A stretch of DNA of 10,388 bases from Zygnema cylindricum (GCA_037447655.1 JBBHKE010002731.1:1-10388); one strand, 5' to 3'. Shown: positions 1 to 7,121, counted from the first letter of the stretch. The notes: a model not told the origin generated them from the letters alone. Translations and numbers: made by a program.

Positions 1-60
1 GTTCGTTACTGGACGCCGTACGTTTTCGTACAGCGCCGTACAAAGCCGTACCTTAAAAAA
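1..60. repeat. CGTAC motif repeated at 10-bp period
   Basis: CGTAC begins at 17, 27, 37 and 47, an exact 10-bp period, and three of the four copies are preceded by GC. The intervening five bases differ between copies, so only the CGTAC core is kept. The word GCCGTAC is also the commonest word of the minisatellite at 9861-10388, so this may be an edge of a related repeat. That link rests on a short shared word and is inference. No gene is seen here. Confidence 0.6.
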
Positions 61-195
61 AAATTGTCAGACGAAACATCGTTACTGGAAAGCTGTCGGG
101 AGGCTCCAATGATGTAGGCGTAATTCCTGGCCGTTGGATATTACACTTTTTCAGATCCACGAAGCAATCGCGCACATCGTCCAGTGTCACGATAG

Positions 196-211
196 TCTCC
201 TCGCGAGGAGA
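196..211. repeat. 16-bp perfect palindrome
   Basis: TCTCCTCGCGAGGAGA is its own reverse complement. It lies about 28 bp before a second palindrome at 240-258. Role unknown. Confidence 0.8.
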
Positions 212-239
212 GTTGCTCGATACTGGTCGTGTACCAATA

Positions 240-258
240 CGTGTACCATTGGTACACG
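240..258. repeat. 19-bp inverted repeat around GGTACAC
   Basis: CGTGTACCA and TGGTACACG are exact inverted arms around a single T. An overlapping alternative pairing uses GTACCAAT at 231-238 with ATTGGTAC at 248-255. Role unknown. Confidence 0.75.
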
Positions 259-344
259 TAAAAAGGCAAAATATCTCCGCTTTGAACAAGCAATCAAAGG
301 CCTACACGTCGAACATGCCATGTGACGTCTGCCATGCTGGATGG

Positions 345-640
345 ATGCAGGTCAACCGGCCGGCCACCAAATGACAACCGACCGGAAACCGACCGGCCCA
401 CCAAAAGTACAGAACTCTCCTCCTCTCCTGGCAGAGAACTCTCCTGGCAGCTATCCACTTGGCAGCTATCCACTTACCATAGTTTGACCATGTTTTGCCG
501 CGTTTTTCATTTTCAAAATCAAAATTCGTCTTTCTGCACCAAAATTTGAAATCCAAATTCACAATTAAAATTCAAATTCATAATTCAAATTTCGTGGCAA
601 ACATTTTGACGAATTCAAAATTTAAGAACAAAAGATAGGG
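345..640. repeat. Short tandem and low-complexity repeats
   Basis: No gene is supported. From 345 to 400 the words CCGGCC and ACCGACCGG recur. AGAACTCTCCT occurs at 411 and again at 435. GGCAGCTATCCACTT occurs twice in perfect tandem (446-460 and 461-475). From about 500 to 635 the sequence is a degenerate run of AAATTC, CAAATT and AATTCA words on both strands. The succession of short direct duplications suggests slippage-driven growth. Confidence 0.6.
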
Positions 641-778
641 TTACATTTCCCAACGTTAGAGGCTCTCTACCTACATAGGGAAATCAAGATGAACGACATT
701 ACATATATAAAACAGGTGGTGCATTTCCGTTGTATATTTCGAAATACTTGTTTGCATCCTTTTTTTTTTAATACTAGG

Positions 779-1006
779 ATGGCTTTCCCAGGTGGCAGCT
801 ATAACCCTTTTGTCTATTTACCAGGCATTCTACCTCACACAATACCTACTCTTCCTGTAAACAGAACTTCGTGTGTTTGGACAGTACATGAACGACAACA
901 CACCATCCTAGAAGCGAATGAAAATGGTCGCAAGGGGGATCCTACAAACATTGAAGGAGTAGGCATCAGCGACAAAGACACCAAAGCAACAGGTGCTACA
1001 TTCAGG
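779..1006 (+). CDS. Candidate exon of an unrecognised protein
   Basis: An ATG at 779 follows a T-rich tract ending in TACTAG, which looks like an acceptor. The frame reads MAFPGGSYNPFVYLPGILPH and continues to KDTKATGATFR at 1006, where AGG|GTTTAT could be a donor in phase 0. A donor at 993 (ACAG|GTGCTA) looks better as a splice site, but it would put the next exon out of frame. The composition is richer and less repetitive than the surroundings. The peptide (Pro-rich start, then charged) matches no family I know. It would pair with the exon candidate at 1233-1316. Whether it is a real gene, a pseudogene or a transposon remnant cannot be told here. Confidence 0.35.
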
Positions 1007-1081
1007 GTTTATATTTCGTTTATGTATGTTTTTTTTTGTGTTTATTCTTTTAGGGTTTTACTTTATTTCCACCTCTGAAGT

Positions 1082-1225
1082 TGCTTTTCGGTCTCAATTG
1101 ATTTCCTATAAATTTTGTTTTTTTCCTATTGATTGGTTTATCTCTTGTTTGAATGCTTTTCGGTCTCAATTGATTTCCTATAAATTTTGTTTTTTTCCTA
1201 TTGATTGGTTTATCTCTTGTTTGAA
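1082..1225. repeat. 72-bp perfect tandem duplication
   Basis: Two copies, 1082-1153 and 1154-1225, match over the full 72 bases as read by eye. The unit is T-rich and ends just before TGAACAG|GA, the acceptor of the candidate exon at 1233. It would therefore duplicate the branch-point and pyrimidine region of an intron. The unit is 24 codons long and also open, but the hydrophobic Phe/Ile/Ser peptide looks like translated intron. Confidence 0.9.
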
Positions 1226-1232
1226 TGAACAG

Positions 1233-1316
1233 GAATGTTCAGACGAGGCGAAACGTCTTCGTAGTATTGGATTACATTTACTTTCTTCTTGGAGGAGTAC
1301 ATTGTTTGTTATGACG
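1233..1316 (+). CDS. Candidate 84-nt exon, unrecognised product
   Basis: A T-rich tract ends in GAACAG at 1232, followed by an open frame reading ECSDEAKRLRSIGLHLLSS and on to VMT, then ACG|GTGTTT. The length of 84 nt keeps phase 0 at both ends, matching the possible phase-0 donor at 1006. The charged, helix-like stretch differs from the T-rich flanks. The 3' border falls inside the first copy of the 55-bp repeat, which weakens the donor call. Product unknown. Confidence 0.3.
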
Positions 1317-1465
1317 GTGTTTTTTATAATAGTTTTAATTTATAGGTTTTCATACATTGTTTGTTATGACGGTGTTTTTTATAATAGTTTTAATTTATAG
1401 GTTTTCATACATTGTTTGTTATGACGGTGTTTTTTATAATAGTTTTAATTTATAGGTTTCCATCC
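1301..1465. repeat. 55-bp tandem repeat, three copies
   Basis: Copies start at 1301, 1356 and 1411. The first two are identical; the third differs near its end (T to C at 1460). Each unit has the order ATGACG, GTGTTTT, AATTTATAG, GTTTTC, so donor-like and acceptor-like dinucleotides recur in every copy. The GT...AG span is only about 29 nt, too short for a normal intron. Confidence 0.9.
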
Positions 1466-2150
1466 TTCTTTTTTGCTTATGCAACAAATTGAAGGACAAA
1501 AAGAACAAACACATAAAAGGGTAGCTTATACAGGAAAATATTGGTTTTACTTTCGTTCATACTCATTCATAAAGATGTTTATGATGTTTTACAGCGTAAA
1601 CTTGATGCCATGTAATTTGACCCGTATATGTTCGTATTTTTAAGCCCATTTGTTTGTAAAACTTTCATAACACACGGGTCAATCAACGGTTAGAGGTCAT
1701 CACGTTTTATATGACGTGTGCGTACTAGCCCTCTAGAGATGTTCATGTGAAATGCCAATCTTGATGTTATTGACGATTTTCAATACTCTCTATCCATTCG
1801 TCAAAGCCCTTACAAGTATCCATTGTAACCACAAAGGCAATTCACTGTAACATCGACAGATTCAAACTCGATATTTTTGTTCTTTGCTGATAGAGCATCA
1901 ATATCGTGATAATCATAGATTATATACCGATATCTTTTTAAATTTTAGGTATTTTTTATGTACAGAGTGATGGAATTTCCGAATGTACAAAATATACGAA
2001 AACTTGTGAAAAGTCGTATTTATGGACTGTTAAGGACTGTATATCCATATTGTCGATATCTCAATATACATATCGATGTATCGCGATTATTGGTCATTTG
2101 ATATCTCCCATGAGATATCGATATAGCGATTATTGAGACTGTAAAAAGAA
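1466..2150. other. AT-rich stretch without a gene; TATCGAT-rich end
   Basis: No open frame with coding character is seen. From about 1890 the words TATCGAT, CGATAT and ATATCG become frequent on both strands, with the exact inverted repeat GATATCTC-CCAT-GAGATATC at 2100-2119. A similar word bias returns at 7900-8430, which suggests a shared repeat family. Confidence 0.5.
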
Positions 2151-2515
2151 GTAAATGTTGATTCCGGCTAAACCCGTTCGATATGCAAGGCTATCTTTTC
2201 CCTCTTTTTCTCTTCTCCCCATGTCACCATTTGACTGTCTTCTGAGTTTTTTTCTCTTCACTTGCCTTTTTTTTTGTTATTTCCCGCTTCACGATTTCAT
2301 GGCATTTGTCACACTTGCAAAAAAATGTTGCCCTCATTTTATATTCTCATCAACGAATACAACATCCCATTTACACATTCGCCATTCGACCCTCTTTTTC
2401 TTTACACCTTATTTTTCTGGACGCATTTCCCCTTTTTTTTTCTTACACATTTCCTTTCTTTTTCCTACACATCTCCTTTTCCTTTTTTTTTCATGAGAAA
2501 ATGAAAGATTAAAAT
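2151..2515. other. Pyrimidine-rich low-complexity stretch
   Basis: The plus strand is dominated by T and C runs such as TTTTTTCTTACACATTTCC, with TACACAT repeated. All three plus-strand frames are long and open with Phe, Leu, Ser and His, which follows from the absence of purines and is not evidence of coding. No splice-bounded exon stands out. Confidence 0.5.
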
Positions 2516-3380
2516 CAGTCCACTGCATATCAAAGCCTAACTATTTATTTCATACAAAATGCGAATGTAAACAACACTCAAGAAAAAGGTAACACAAATG
2601 ACAAAAGACAAGGTACAATATATTTTATTTTTCAAGTATCAAAAGTACATTTACATTAAGAACTAAAATCATTTGACTTTGTGCATTTCCGTCTAACAAA
2701 AGACTGGCTATGATTTTTTTCATCCTTCCTGTTAATCCTTAATCCTGTTAACCCTTCCAATCACAAAAAGGTCGCAAAAGCTAACATAGCAATTCTCCCT
2801 GTCCACTTTTCCACCAGTACAAACGAAAAACATTCTGTAGTTTCCAAAGGTTGCAATTAATTTAAATAAATTAAATCCATGGAGGCCGTCTCCCTCTGCC
2901 CCCTCCGGATGGATGCTCTCGCCTGTCCCTCCACCCCAACCTTCCATTAATAACAATACCTTTTTATCATTTCCTTATCCCCATCATCCCTCTCTCGCCC
3001 TTTTACCGCTCCATTTATACCCCGATTTCCGCCCCGATTATAACTCATTTGTTTATTTATGAAATTCTATTTAATTAATTGATTGTTTTATTTATTTATT
3101 AATTATCTTACTTTCATTTCTTTTCTTTTTTGCTATTTTCGACTTTTTTTTAGCCAGACATTGATTCACAAAAGTACAAAAAACTGACGAACAACCAGAT
3201 ATTTGCAATATTATTATAAATAATAAAATAAAATATTATTATGTTATTATAAATTATAAAAACTATTTATCTTAGTAAAGGTTCGTTATTTGGAAAGATT
3301 TTCTTCAATAAAAAATGACCTTTGATGAGGTAAAAATAATTCCGGGAATGACGTTTCAACGACTTTACGAGATTAAGACA
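2516..3380. other. AT-rich non-coding stretch with a GC-richer island
   Basis: Mostly AT-rich, ending in ATTATTATAAATAATAAAATA-type sequence near 3210-3260. About 2880-2945 is GC-richer and reads MEGWGGGTGESIHPEGAEG on the minus strand, from the ATG at 2947, but it matches no family I know. This is where the exon after the carboxypeptidase GESYAG exon might lie; no HYVP-like motif or later catalytic motif is visible on the minus strand. If present, that exon lies beyond the window. Confidence 0.4.
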
Positions 3381-3782
3381 GGGGACAGGAGGGAGAGGGA
3401 GAGAAGAGGAAAATGACAGAGAGGAGAAAAAAACATGAAAGGGAGAAGAGAAAAAAGGAGAAAGACTGGAAAGGAAAAAGAGGGAGGAGGAGAAAAGGGA
3501 TAAAAGGGAGAGGCAAGCGTTAAGAGGGGAGAGGGGAGAGGGGAGGGAGAGAGGGAGAGGTGGGAGAGGGGGGAGGGAAGAGAGAGGAGATAGGGGAGAG
3601 AGAGGAGTGGGGAGAGAGAAGAGCGGGAGGGGAGATAGAGAGGAGAGAGGAGAGAGAGAGGAGAGAGAGGGGAGAGAGAGAGGAGAGAGAGGGGAGAGAG
3701 AAAAGAGAGAGGGGAGAGAGAGAGGAGAGAGAGGGGAGAGAGAAGAGAGAGGGGAGAGAGAGGGGAGAGAGAAGAGAGAGAG

Positions 3783-3862
<80 letters not shown>
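3381..3862. repeat. GA-rich microsatellite tract ending in (GA)39
   Basis: The plus strand is almost pure purine: degenerate GGGAGA and GAGAGAGG repeats up to about 3784, then 39 uninterrupted GA dinucleotides (3785-3862). On the carboxypeptidase sense strand (minus) it is a CU tract whose first T at 3862 is the second base of the GT donor at 3863-3862. Long Ser/Leu/Pro and Arg/Glu/Gly frames on the two strands are translations of this repeat and not proteins. Confidence 0.95.
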
Positions 3863-3863
<1 letters not shown>

Positions 3864-3867
<4 letters not shown>

Positions 3868-3956
3868 ATAACTTTCCCCAGTAATATAAAAGTCTCTCCC
3901 CTGAAAGCGAGTGTGACGCTTCAGGAATCCTTGAAGAAAAACATAATTATCGGCCG
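3864..3956 (-). CDS. Serine carboxypeptidase-like exon with catalytic Ser
   Basis: This is an internal exon of a peptidase S10 gene (secretory or vacuolar serine carboxypeptidases, or acyltransferases derived from them). The minus strand has a T-rich acceptor ending TTTCAG at 3957, then 93 nt reading (A)ADNYVFLQGFLKRHTRFQG and RDFYITGESYA(G). GESYAG holds the nucleophilic Ser of the Ser-Asp-His triad. The exon begins and ends in phase 1. The split codon G+CG restores GDNQTAADNYVF across the junction with 4354-4446, exactly as the family expects. The donor GCAG|GTCTCT is weak and runs straight into a (CT)39 tract. Asp and His motifs are not in the window. Whether the gene is complete and active is unknown; the exon itself is undamaged. 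Confidence 0.85.
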
Positions 3957-4125
3957 CTGAAAAAAAAAAAAAGTAAAAACATAAATAAATAAATAAGTAA
4001 ACAAAGGAATATATATATAAAAAATAAAATAAATAAACTGCAAATGAGTCGTTTTTAGTATTACAACACAAGCTTCGACAAATTTATCAACTAAAAAAGC
4101 AAAACAAACCTCCACATTTTTCATT

Positions 4126-4352
4126 CTCCCCCTCTCCCTCTCGCTCTCCCTCTCCCTCTCCCTCTCCCTCCCCCCCTCTCCATCTCCCTCTCCCTCCTCC
4201 CTCCCTCTCCCTCCCTCTCCCTCCCTCTCCTCTCACCCGTCTGGTTGTCCCCCGTGGTGAGGTCACAGTTTCTGTATACTAAAATCCCACTCCCTCTCCC
4301 TCTCCCCCTCCCTCTCCCTCGCCCTCTCCCTCCCTCCTCCCTCTCCCTCTCA
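4126..4352. repeat. CCCTCT-type tract, purine-rich on sense strand
   Basis: Tandem CTCCCT and CCCTCC units, interrupted by an exon-derived segment at 4237-4294. On the gene's sense strand it reads GAGGGAGAGG beginning at the donor GTGAG of the exon at 4354. It has runs of three or more G typical of quadruplex-capable sequence. It is opposite in strand sense to the GA tract at 3381-3862. Confidence 0.95.
4232..4294 (-). pseudogene. Degenerate copy of carboxypeptidase exon tail and donor
   Basis: 4237-4294 copies the 3' end of the exon at 4354-4446 at an offset of 117 bp. Both share GGGACAACCAGACGG followed by GTGAG, GTATACAGA and GAGTGGGATTTT. Against the true exon the copy has TCG changed to the stop TAG, a net 4-nt loss, and several substitutions in the TETASDL region. 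It cannot be read as the same protein, but the donor GTGAG at 4236-4232 is intact. Purine repeat lies on both sides, so repeat-mediated tandem duplication is the likely cause. The divergence argues against an assembly duplicate. Confidence 0.85.
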
Positions 4353-4353
4353 C

Positions 4354-4446
4354 CCGTCTGGTTGTCCCCGGTAGTCAGGTCACTGGCTGTCTCTGTATAC
4401 GAAAATCCCACTCCCGCCGGTGACTCCACAAACACCATATTTGCCA
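4354..4446 (-). CDS. Serine carboxypeptidase-like exon, VESPAGVGFSY motif
   Basis: The minus strand reads (V)ANMVFVESPAGVGFSYTET then ASDLTTGDNQT, the conserved block that precedes the nucleophile region in peptidase S10. The donor CGG|GTGAG is good. I set the start at 4446 (ATAG acceptor), which gives 93 nt in phase 1-1. A stronger T-rich acceptor at 4477 would add ten in-frame residues (IFCRFVVEI...) that do not resemble the family. The upstream WLNGGPGCSS exon was not found anywhere on the minus strand up to 10388, so the gene has a very long upstream intron or is a fragment. The Harbinger gene upstream on the same strand would then sit inside that intron. Confidence 0.78.
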
Positions 4447-4990
4447 CTATTTCCACCACAAAACGACAAAAAATATCTGAAAAAATGACAAAAAAAAATC
4501 GACAGCAAAACGACGACGAAGTTGATTCGACAACGAGAAAAAATCGGCCACGAACGGACAAAAAAAGTAGATGACACTTTTGTTGTCTCAGAAGGAGCTC
4601 CTTCTGAAAACAAGCATAAATAAGCATTATAGAAATGACAGAGCTCCTTCTGAAAACAAGCATTACAGAAATGACAGTAACTTTTCATTTTTCTTCATTA
4701 AGGAGAAAATGCTACATACATGCAAACCTAAAATAAAGTTGCAGGCACGCGTAGGGAAAATGCTAAAATGCTAATCTGGAAACCTAAAATAAGCACAGAA
4801 TTATCTTTGTCCTACTGCATTAGTGGAGTGCAGAAGTACCGCGAGAACACAGCTGAGTTCACATTATATTGCAAGCATAACACACAAAAAATGTAGAAAT
4901 TACTACGACTGGAGCCTTATGAAATATATGCTAACCTTTAGTGGAGCCTCATACCTCACAGTTACATTCCTCTCCCTTTGTTTCCTCTAA
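4447..4990. repeat. No gene; short direct repeats
   Basis: AGCTCCTTCTGAAAACAAGC occurs at 4596 and 4642, each followed by AGAAATGACAG; the first copy has an extra AAATAAGCAT. GAAAATGCTA followed by AAACCTAAAATAA occurs twice between about 4702 and 4792. CTGCATTAGTGGAGTGCAG near 4816 is a short imperfect hairpin. No exon is seen. Confidence 0.6.
4588..4607. repeat. 20-bp perfect palindrome
   Basis: TCAGAAGGAGCTCCTTCTGA equals its own reverse complement. Its right half is repeated 46 bp downstream as part of the direct repeat. Role unknown. Confidence 0.9.
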
Positions 4991-4994
4991 ACAT

Positions 4995-5871
4995 TTATAG
5001 CTCCAACTGCTCCAGGCCCACTGCCTCGCTGTCATCGCTGAAGAAGAAAATTGTTAGTTACATCTTTTGTTTACAATTCACCTCACAAACCGAAAGACTT
5101 TTGTGGTTCTTCTAAATCAGACCCTGGAAACGGGGTGATTAAGTGCTTACTCAACGGATATCCTGCGTCACCCAAAATAAAAGGTGGCACCTCTTCCCAA
5201 TCTACATTAACAGATAGCCCTTGCAGCCCCCCCCCAAACAAAATAGCGTCTCCTATACCAGAATTTCTGAATACCCTGGAATCGTGAACACTGCCGGCCC
5301 ACCCAACACACGCATCTAGAATACGAGTGTTGGGAGCTACTACCACCTGTAATATTGTACTATAGTTTCTTTCCCTGTCATACCAATCTGATGCCCTCAT
5401 TCCAGCCCCCAACCCTATATTAATGTGAGTGGCGCCGATAGCACCACAACAATTCGGAAACTGGAATTTGTAACTTTTGAATGCGATTACGAGTTGATTG
5501 AATTTTGTTCCTGATGGCCAATAAATTAGCCGCGGGGTAAGGATATCCCATACTGCTCTACAGAATAATGCCTGTTTCCTTGACACCGTGGTTTTACTCA
5601 CTCCAAAGAGCTCTCCCATTGAAGTAGGTGTGTTTCCAGTCGCCAAACGGTAAAGAACCATTTCTATCTGACGTTTTACCGAAAAATTCCTGTTGGGAAT
5701 TTCAATCTGACGTTTTACCAAAAAATTCCTGTTGGGAATGTTAAGAAAACAGGGCGCGGGGTCCGTCTCCATACGATGACCTACTTTCTCCACCAAATAA
5801 TAAACAAGATACCGTGGAAGACGAAACATTCCCATATACCTATCGTTTTCAAAAGTATCGACAAGTGTCAT
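4995..5871 (-). CDS. PIF/Harbinger (ALP1/HARBI1-like) transposase, defective
   Basis: Harbinger nucleases cut and insert DNA at TWA sites with a DDE domain. The main exon (5871-5087) has an N-terminal segment FENDRYMGMFRLPRYLV, a helix-turn-helix region (about 69-107: EMVLYRLATGN, GELFGVSKTTVSR), then the nuclease fold: CCGAIGATHINI (141-152), DWYDRERNYSTILQ (162-175), VGWAGSVHDSRVFRNSGIG (189-207) and GDAGYPLSKHLITPFPGS (234-251). The first catalytic Asp, expected in GAID, is Gly146 (GGC, one transition from GAC). Asp197 of VHDSR is present. The frame hits TGA at 5085-5083. A possible 49-bp intron, 5086 (GTGAGG) to 5038 (CTTCTTCAG), would replace GL-stop with FDDSEAVGLEQLEL and stop at 4995, giving 275 residues. 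Either end lacks the roughly 100-residue C-terminal part with the catalytic Glu. The ATG at 5871 is favoured because an in-frame TAA lies upstream in the spliced leader. Likely a decayed or possibly repurposed copy. Confidence 0.85.
5661..5738 (-). repeat. 39-bp in-frame duplication inside the transposase
   Basis: Two tandem copies (5661-5699 and 5700-5738) differ at two visible bases and encode IPNRNFLVKRQIE and IPNRNFSVKRQIE. Family members normally carry one such segment before the EMVLYRLATG helix. The frame is kept, but the spacing in front of the DNA-binding helices grows by 13 residues. Confidence 0.9.
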
Positions 5872-5884
5872 TGAAAAATGTAAA

Positions 5885-6030
5885 CTGCGGGGGACAATAT
5901 AGTATTCTTGTTGTTTTTTAGAAAGCTTTAGTCCTCTTTATGCCTCAGCTGTGAGAGAGAGCTGTTCGGGACTTTAGCTATTTTTGGTTGAGTTCGGTTC
6001 AGTACTTACCGAAATTAGTGTGACAGTGAA
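5885..6030 (-). other. 5' leader exon and 125-bp intron of the transposase gene
   Basis: On the minus strand a strong donor TTTCG|GTAAGTACTG has its GT at 6009-6008. A strong acceptor TTGTCCCCCGCAG ends at 5885. Joining 6010 to 5884 leaves TTTACATTTTTCA before the ATG. In the joined transcript the coding frame has a TAA just upstream of the junction, so the first exon is untranslated in this frame. The exon's 5' end cannot be fixed; no TATA box was picked out on the minus strand. The signals imply that the gene was, or is, spliced as a transcript. Confidence 0.6.
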
Positions 6031-6324
6031 GTTGGGAGTTCACGGTTCATTCACACTTGGGACACGTGTCGTCACTTGGGAGAATGCGTGAGTATGTCCT
6101 CCGTGGACGTACGGAAATTCGGCAGGACCACTGGACTTCGTGAAGTCAATTCTACGGTGCCAAATCCTCTAATCGGACCGCTGACAGCCGCCGCCAACAA
6201 ATAGTGACGAGGCGTGACTAGATCATTATCACTTTACGTTGTCTGAACTTCGGTGTAAATATTTGTGATAGAATGTTAGATGTACGGCTGGAATGCCTCC
6301 GTACAGCTTAGTGTAGTTTCGGTG

Positions 6325-6332
6325 TATAAAAG
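6325..6332 (+). promoter_or_regulatory. Possible TATA box, plus strand
   Basis: TATAAAAG, about 315 bp upstream of the transposase leader donor and pointing away from it. It lies about 220 bp before the weak exon candidate at 6549. A divergent promoter arrangement is possible, but it rests on one short motif. Confidence 0.3.
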
Positions 6333-6548
6333 TAAGACTTAGTGAATTTAATTTTTAGGAAAAAATGATATGAAAACTGTACACTCAGTTTTATGTAATT
6401 TCATTTCTACATATCTCACAGATTTGTGAGCGGAATCGATTGAAATTTTGTGTGTGTGTTTCTTAGTATGTTATCTACATTGTGGCAGATTTTCACGACG
6501 TTTGGAGCATTTTTCTGAAAGTTATAGTCTGTCAAATTTTCTGTTCAG

Positions 6549-6693
6549 CCATCGATATTTGTGGAAGCTTCCTCTCTTGATTTGTTCTACGATGACTACT
6601 GCTGCATCTTCTTCATCTTCAGTACCAGCACTTGTCTCAGAACAACAATTCTCCCCGCAACCTACGTCGTCTAAGACTATCCATCGATCTTGA
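6549..6693 (+). CDS. Candidate exon, Ser-rich N terminus, unrecognised
   Basis: A T-rich acceptor TTTTCTGTTCAG ends at 6548. An ATG at 6591 (TACGATGAC) starts MTTAASSSSSVPALVSEQQF and runs to a TGA at 6691-6693. The low-complexity Ser stretch followed by polar residues resembles the start of many plant and transposon proteins. One base over, the frame stays open as ILRNPQPDVRRFGKQS up to about 6735, so a frameshift or missed splice is possible. No family is recognised. Confidence 0.28.
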
Positions 6694-7121
6694 GAAACCC
6701 TCAACCAGATGTACGAAGGTTTGGGAAGCAGTCATGATGTTGTTTTGAATATAGAACATCATAATCATTAAAAGAACACATTCATCTTCCGTTTGATTAC
6801 CATTGCTCAAATTAAGAAAGACAAATATGAGCAGTAACAGTTCCATTTTAGAAAGATACACGATAAAAGGTGACAGGTGTAACCTAAGACGGCAACAATT
6901 GTTTGGAAGGCGTTCAGAAAGCAGCCATGGCAGCACTTATAAGAAGAAAAGGGTTTTTTTACAAATGATCATGAAGTTTCGTTGTATGTTGTGAACGTAC
7001 ATATAGTACAATATAGTACACTCGTACGGATGTGCAATTCCATACACTGTACTAATATTTCGTCCTGACTTTCTGTTTGAAGATTTTCTTTAAGATCTTC
7101 AAAATCTGGAATCCAACTTAC
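6694..7121. other. No supported gene
   Basis: AT-rich sequence with no splice-bounded coding stretch that I would defend. ATATAGTACA occurs twice in perfect tandem (7001-7010 and 7011-7020), followed by ACTCGTACGG. GAAGAT and ATCTTC form a small inverted repeat around 7080-7100. A minus-strand frame across 6637-6936 looks like chance. Confidence 0.4.

Larger units (their letters stand above)
61..344. other. No confirmed gene; open frames on both strands
   Basis: Both strands are open across most of this stretch. A plus-strand acceptor-like site (pyrimidine tract ending TTTTTCAG at 154) is followed by a frame beginning IHEAIAHIVQCHDSLLARR. The opposite strand reads a plausible 70-residue frame (289 down to 80) with LDDVRDCFVDLKKC. 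Neither resembles a family I recognise, and both cannot be exons. Two palindromes described separately lie inside. I treat coding here as unproven. Confidence 0.3.
3957..4353 (-). other. 397-bp phase-1 intron of the carboxypeptidase
   Basis: It starts GTGAGAGG at 4353 and ends in a long T tract plus CAG at 3957. The 5' half is a GAGGGA-type purine tract on the sense strand that carries a degenerate exon-tail copy with a second donor. The 3' half (3957-4125) is AT-rich. Confidence 0.8.

Noticed and set aside
302-562. Opposed frames on both strands
   Set aside because: Composition follows the local short repeats (GGCAGCTATCCACTT x2 and AAATTC runs); no family or splice support.
2155-2512. Three overlapping Phe/Leu-rich plus-strand frames
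   Set aside because: They arise from T/C-rich low complexity; all three frames are open at once and none has family features or convincing splice borders.
3267-4071. Long Ser/Leu/Pro-rich minus-strand and Arg/Glu/Gly-rich plus-strand proteins over the GA tract
   Set aside because: They are translations of the GA/CT microsatellite; the only real coding part is the exon at 3864-3956.
4121-4663. A single 180-residue minus-strand protein
   Set aside because: It reads through the donor at 4353 into the purine repeat and starts inside intron; only 4354-4446 matches the carboxypeptidase family.
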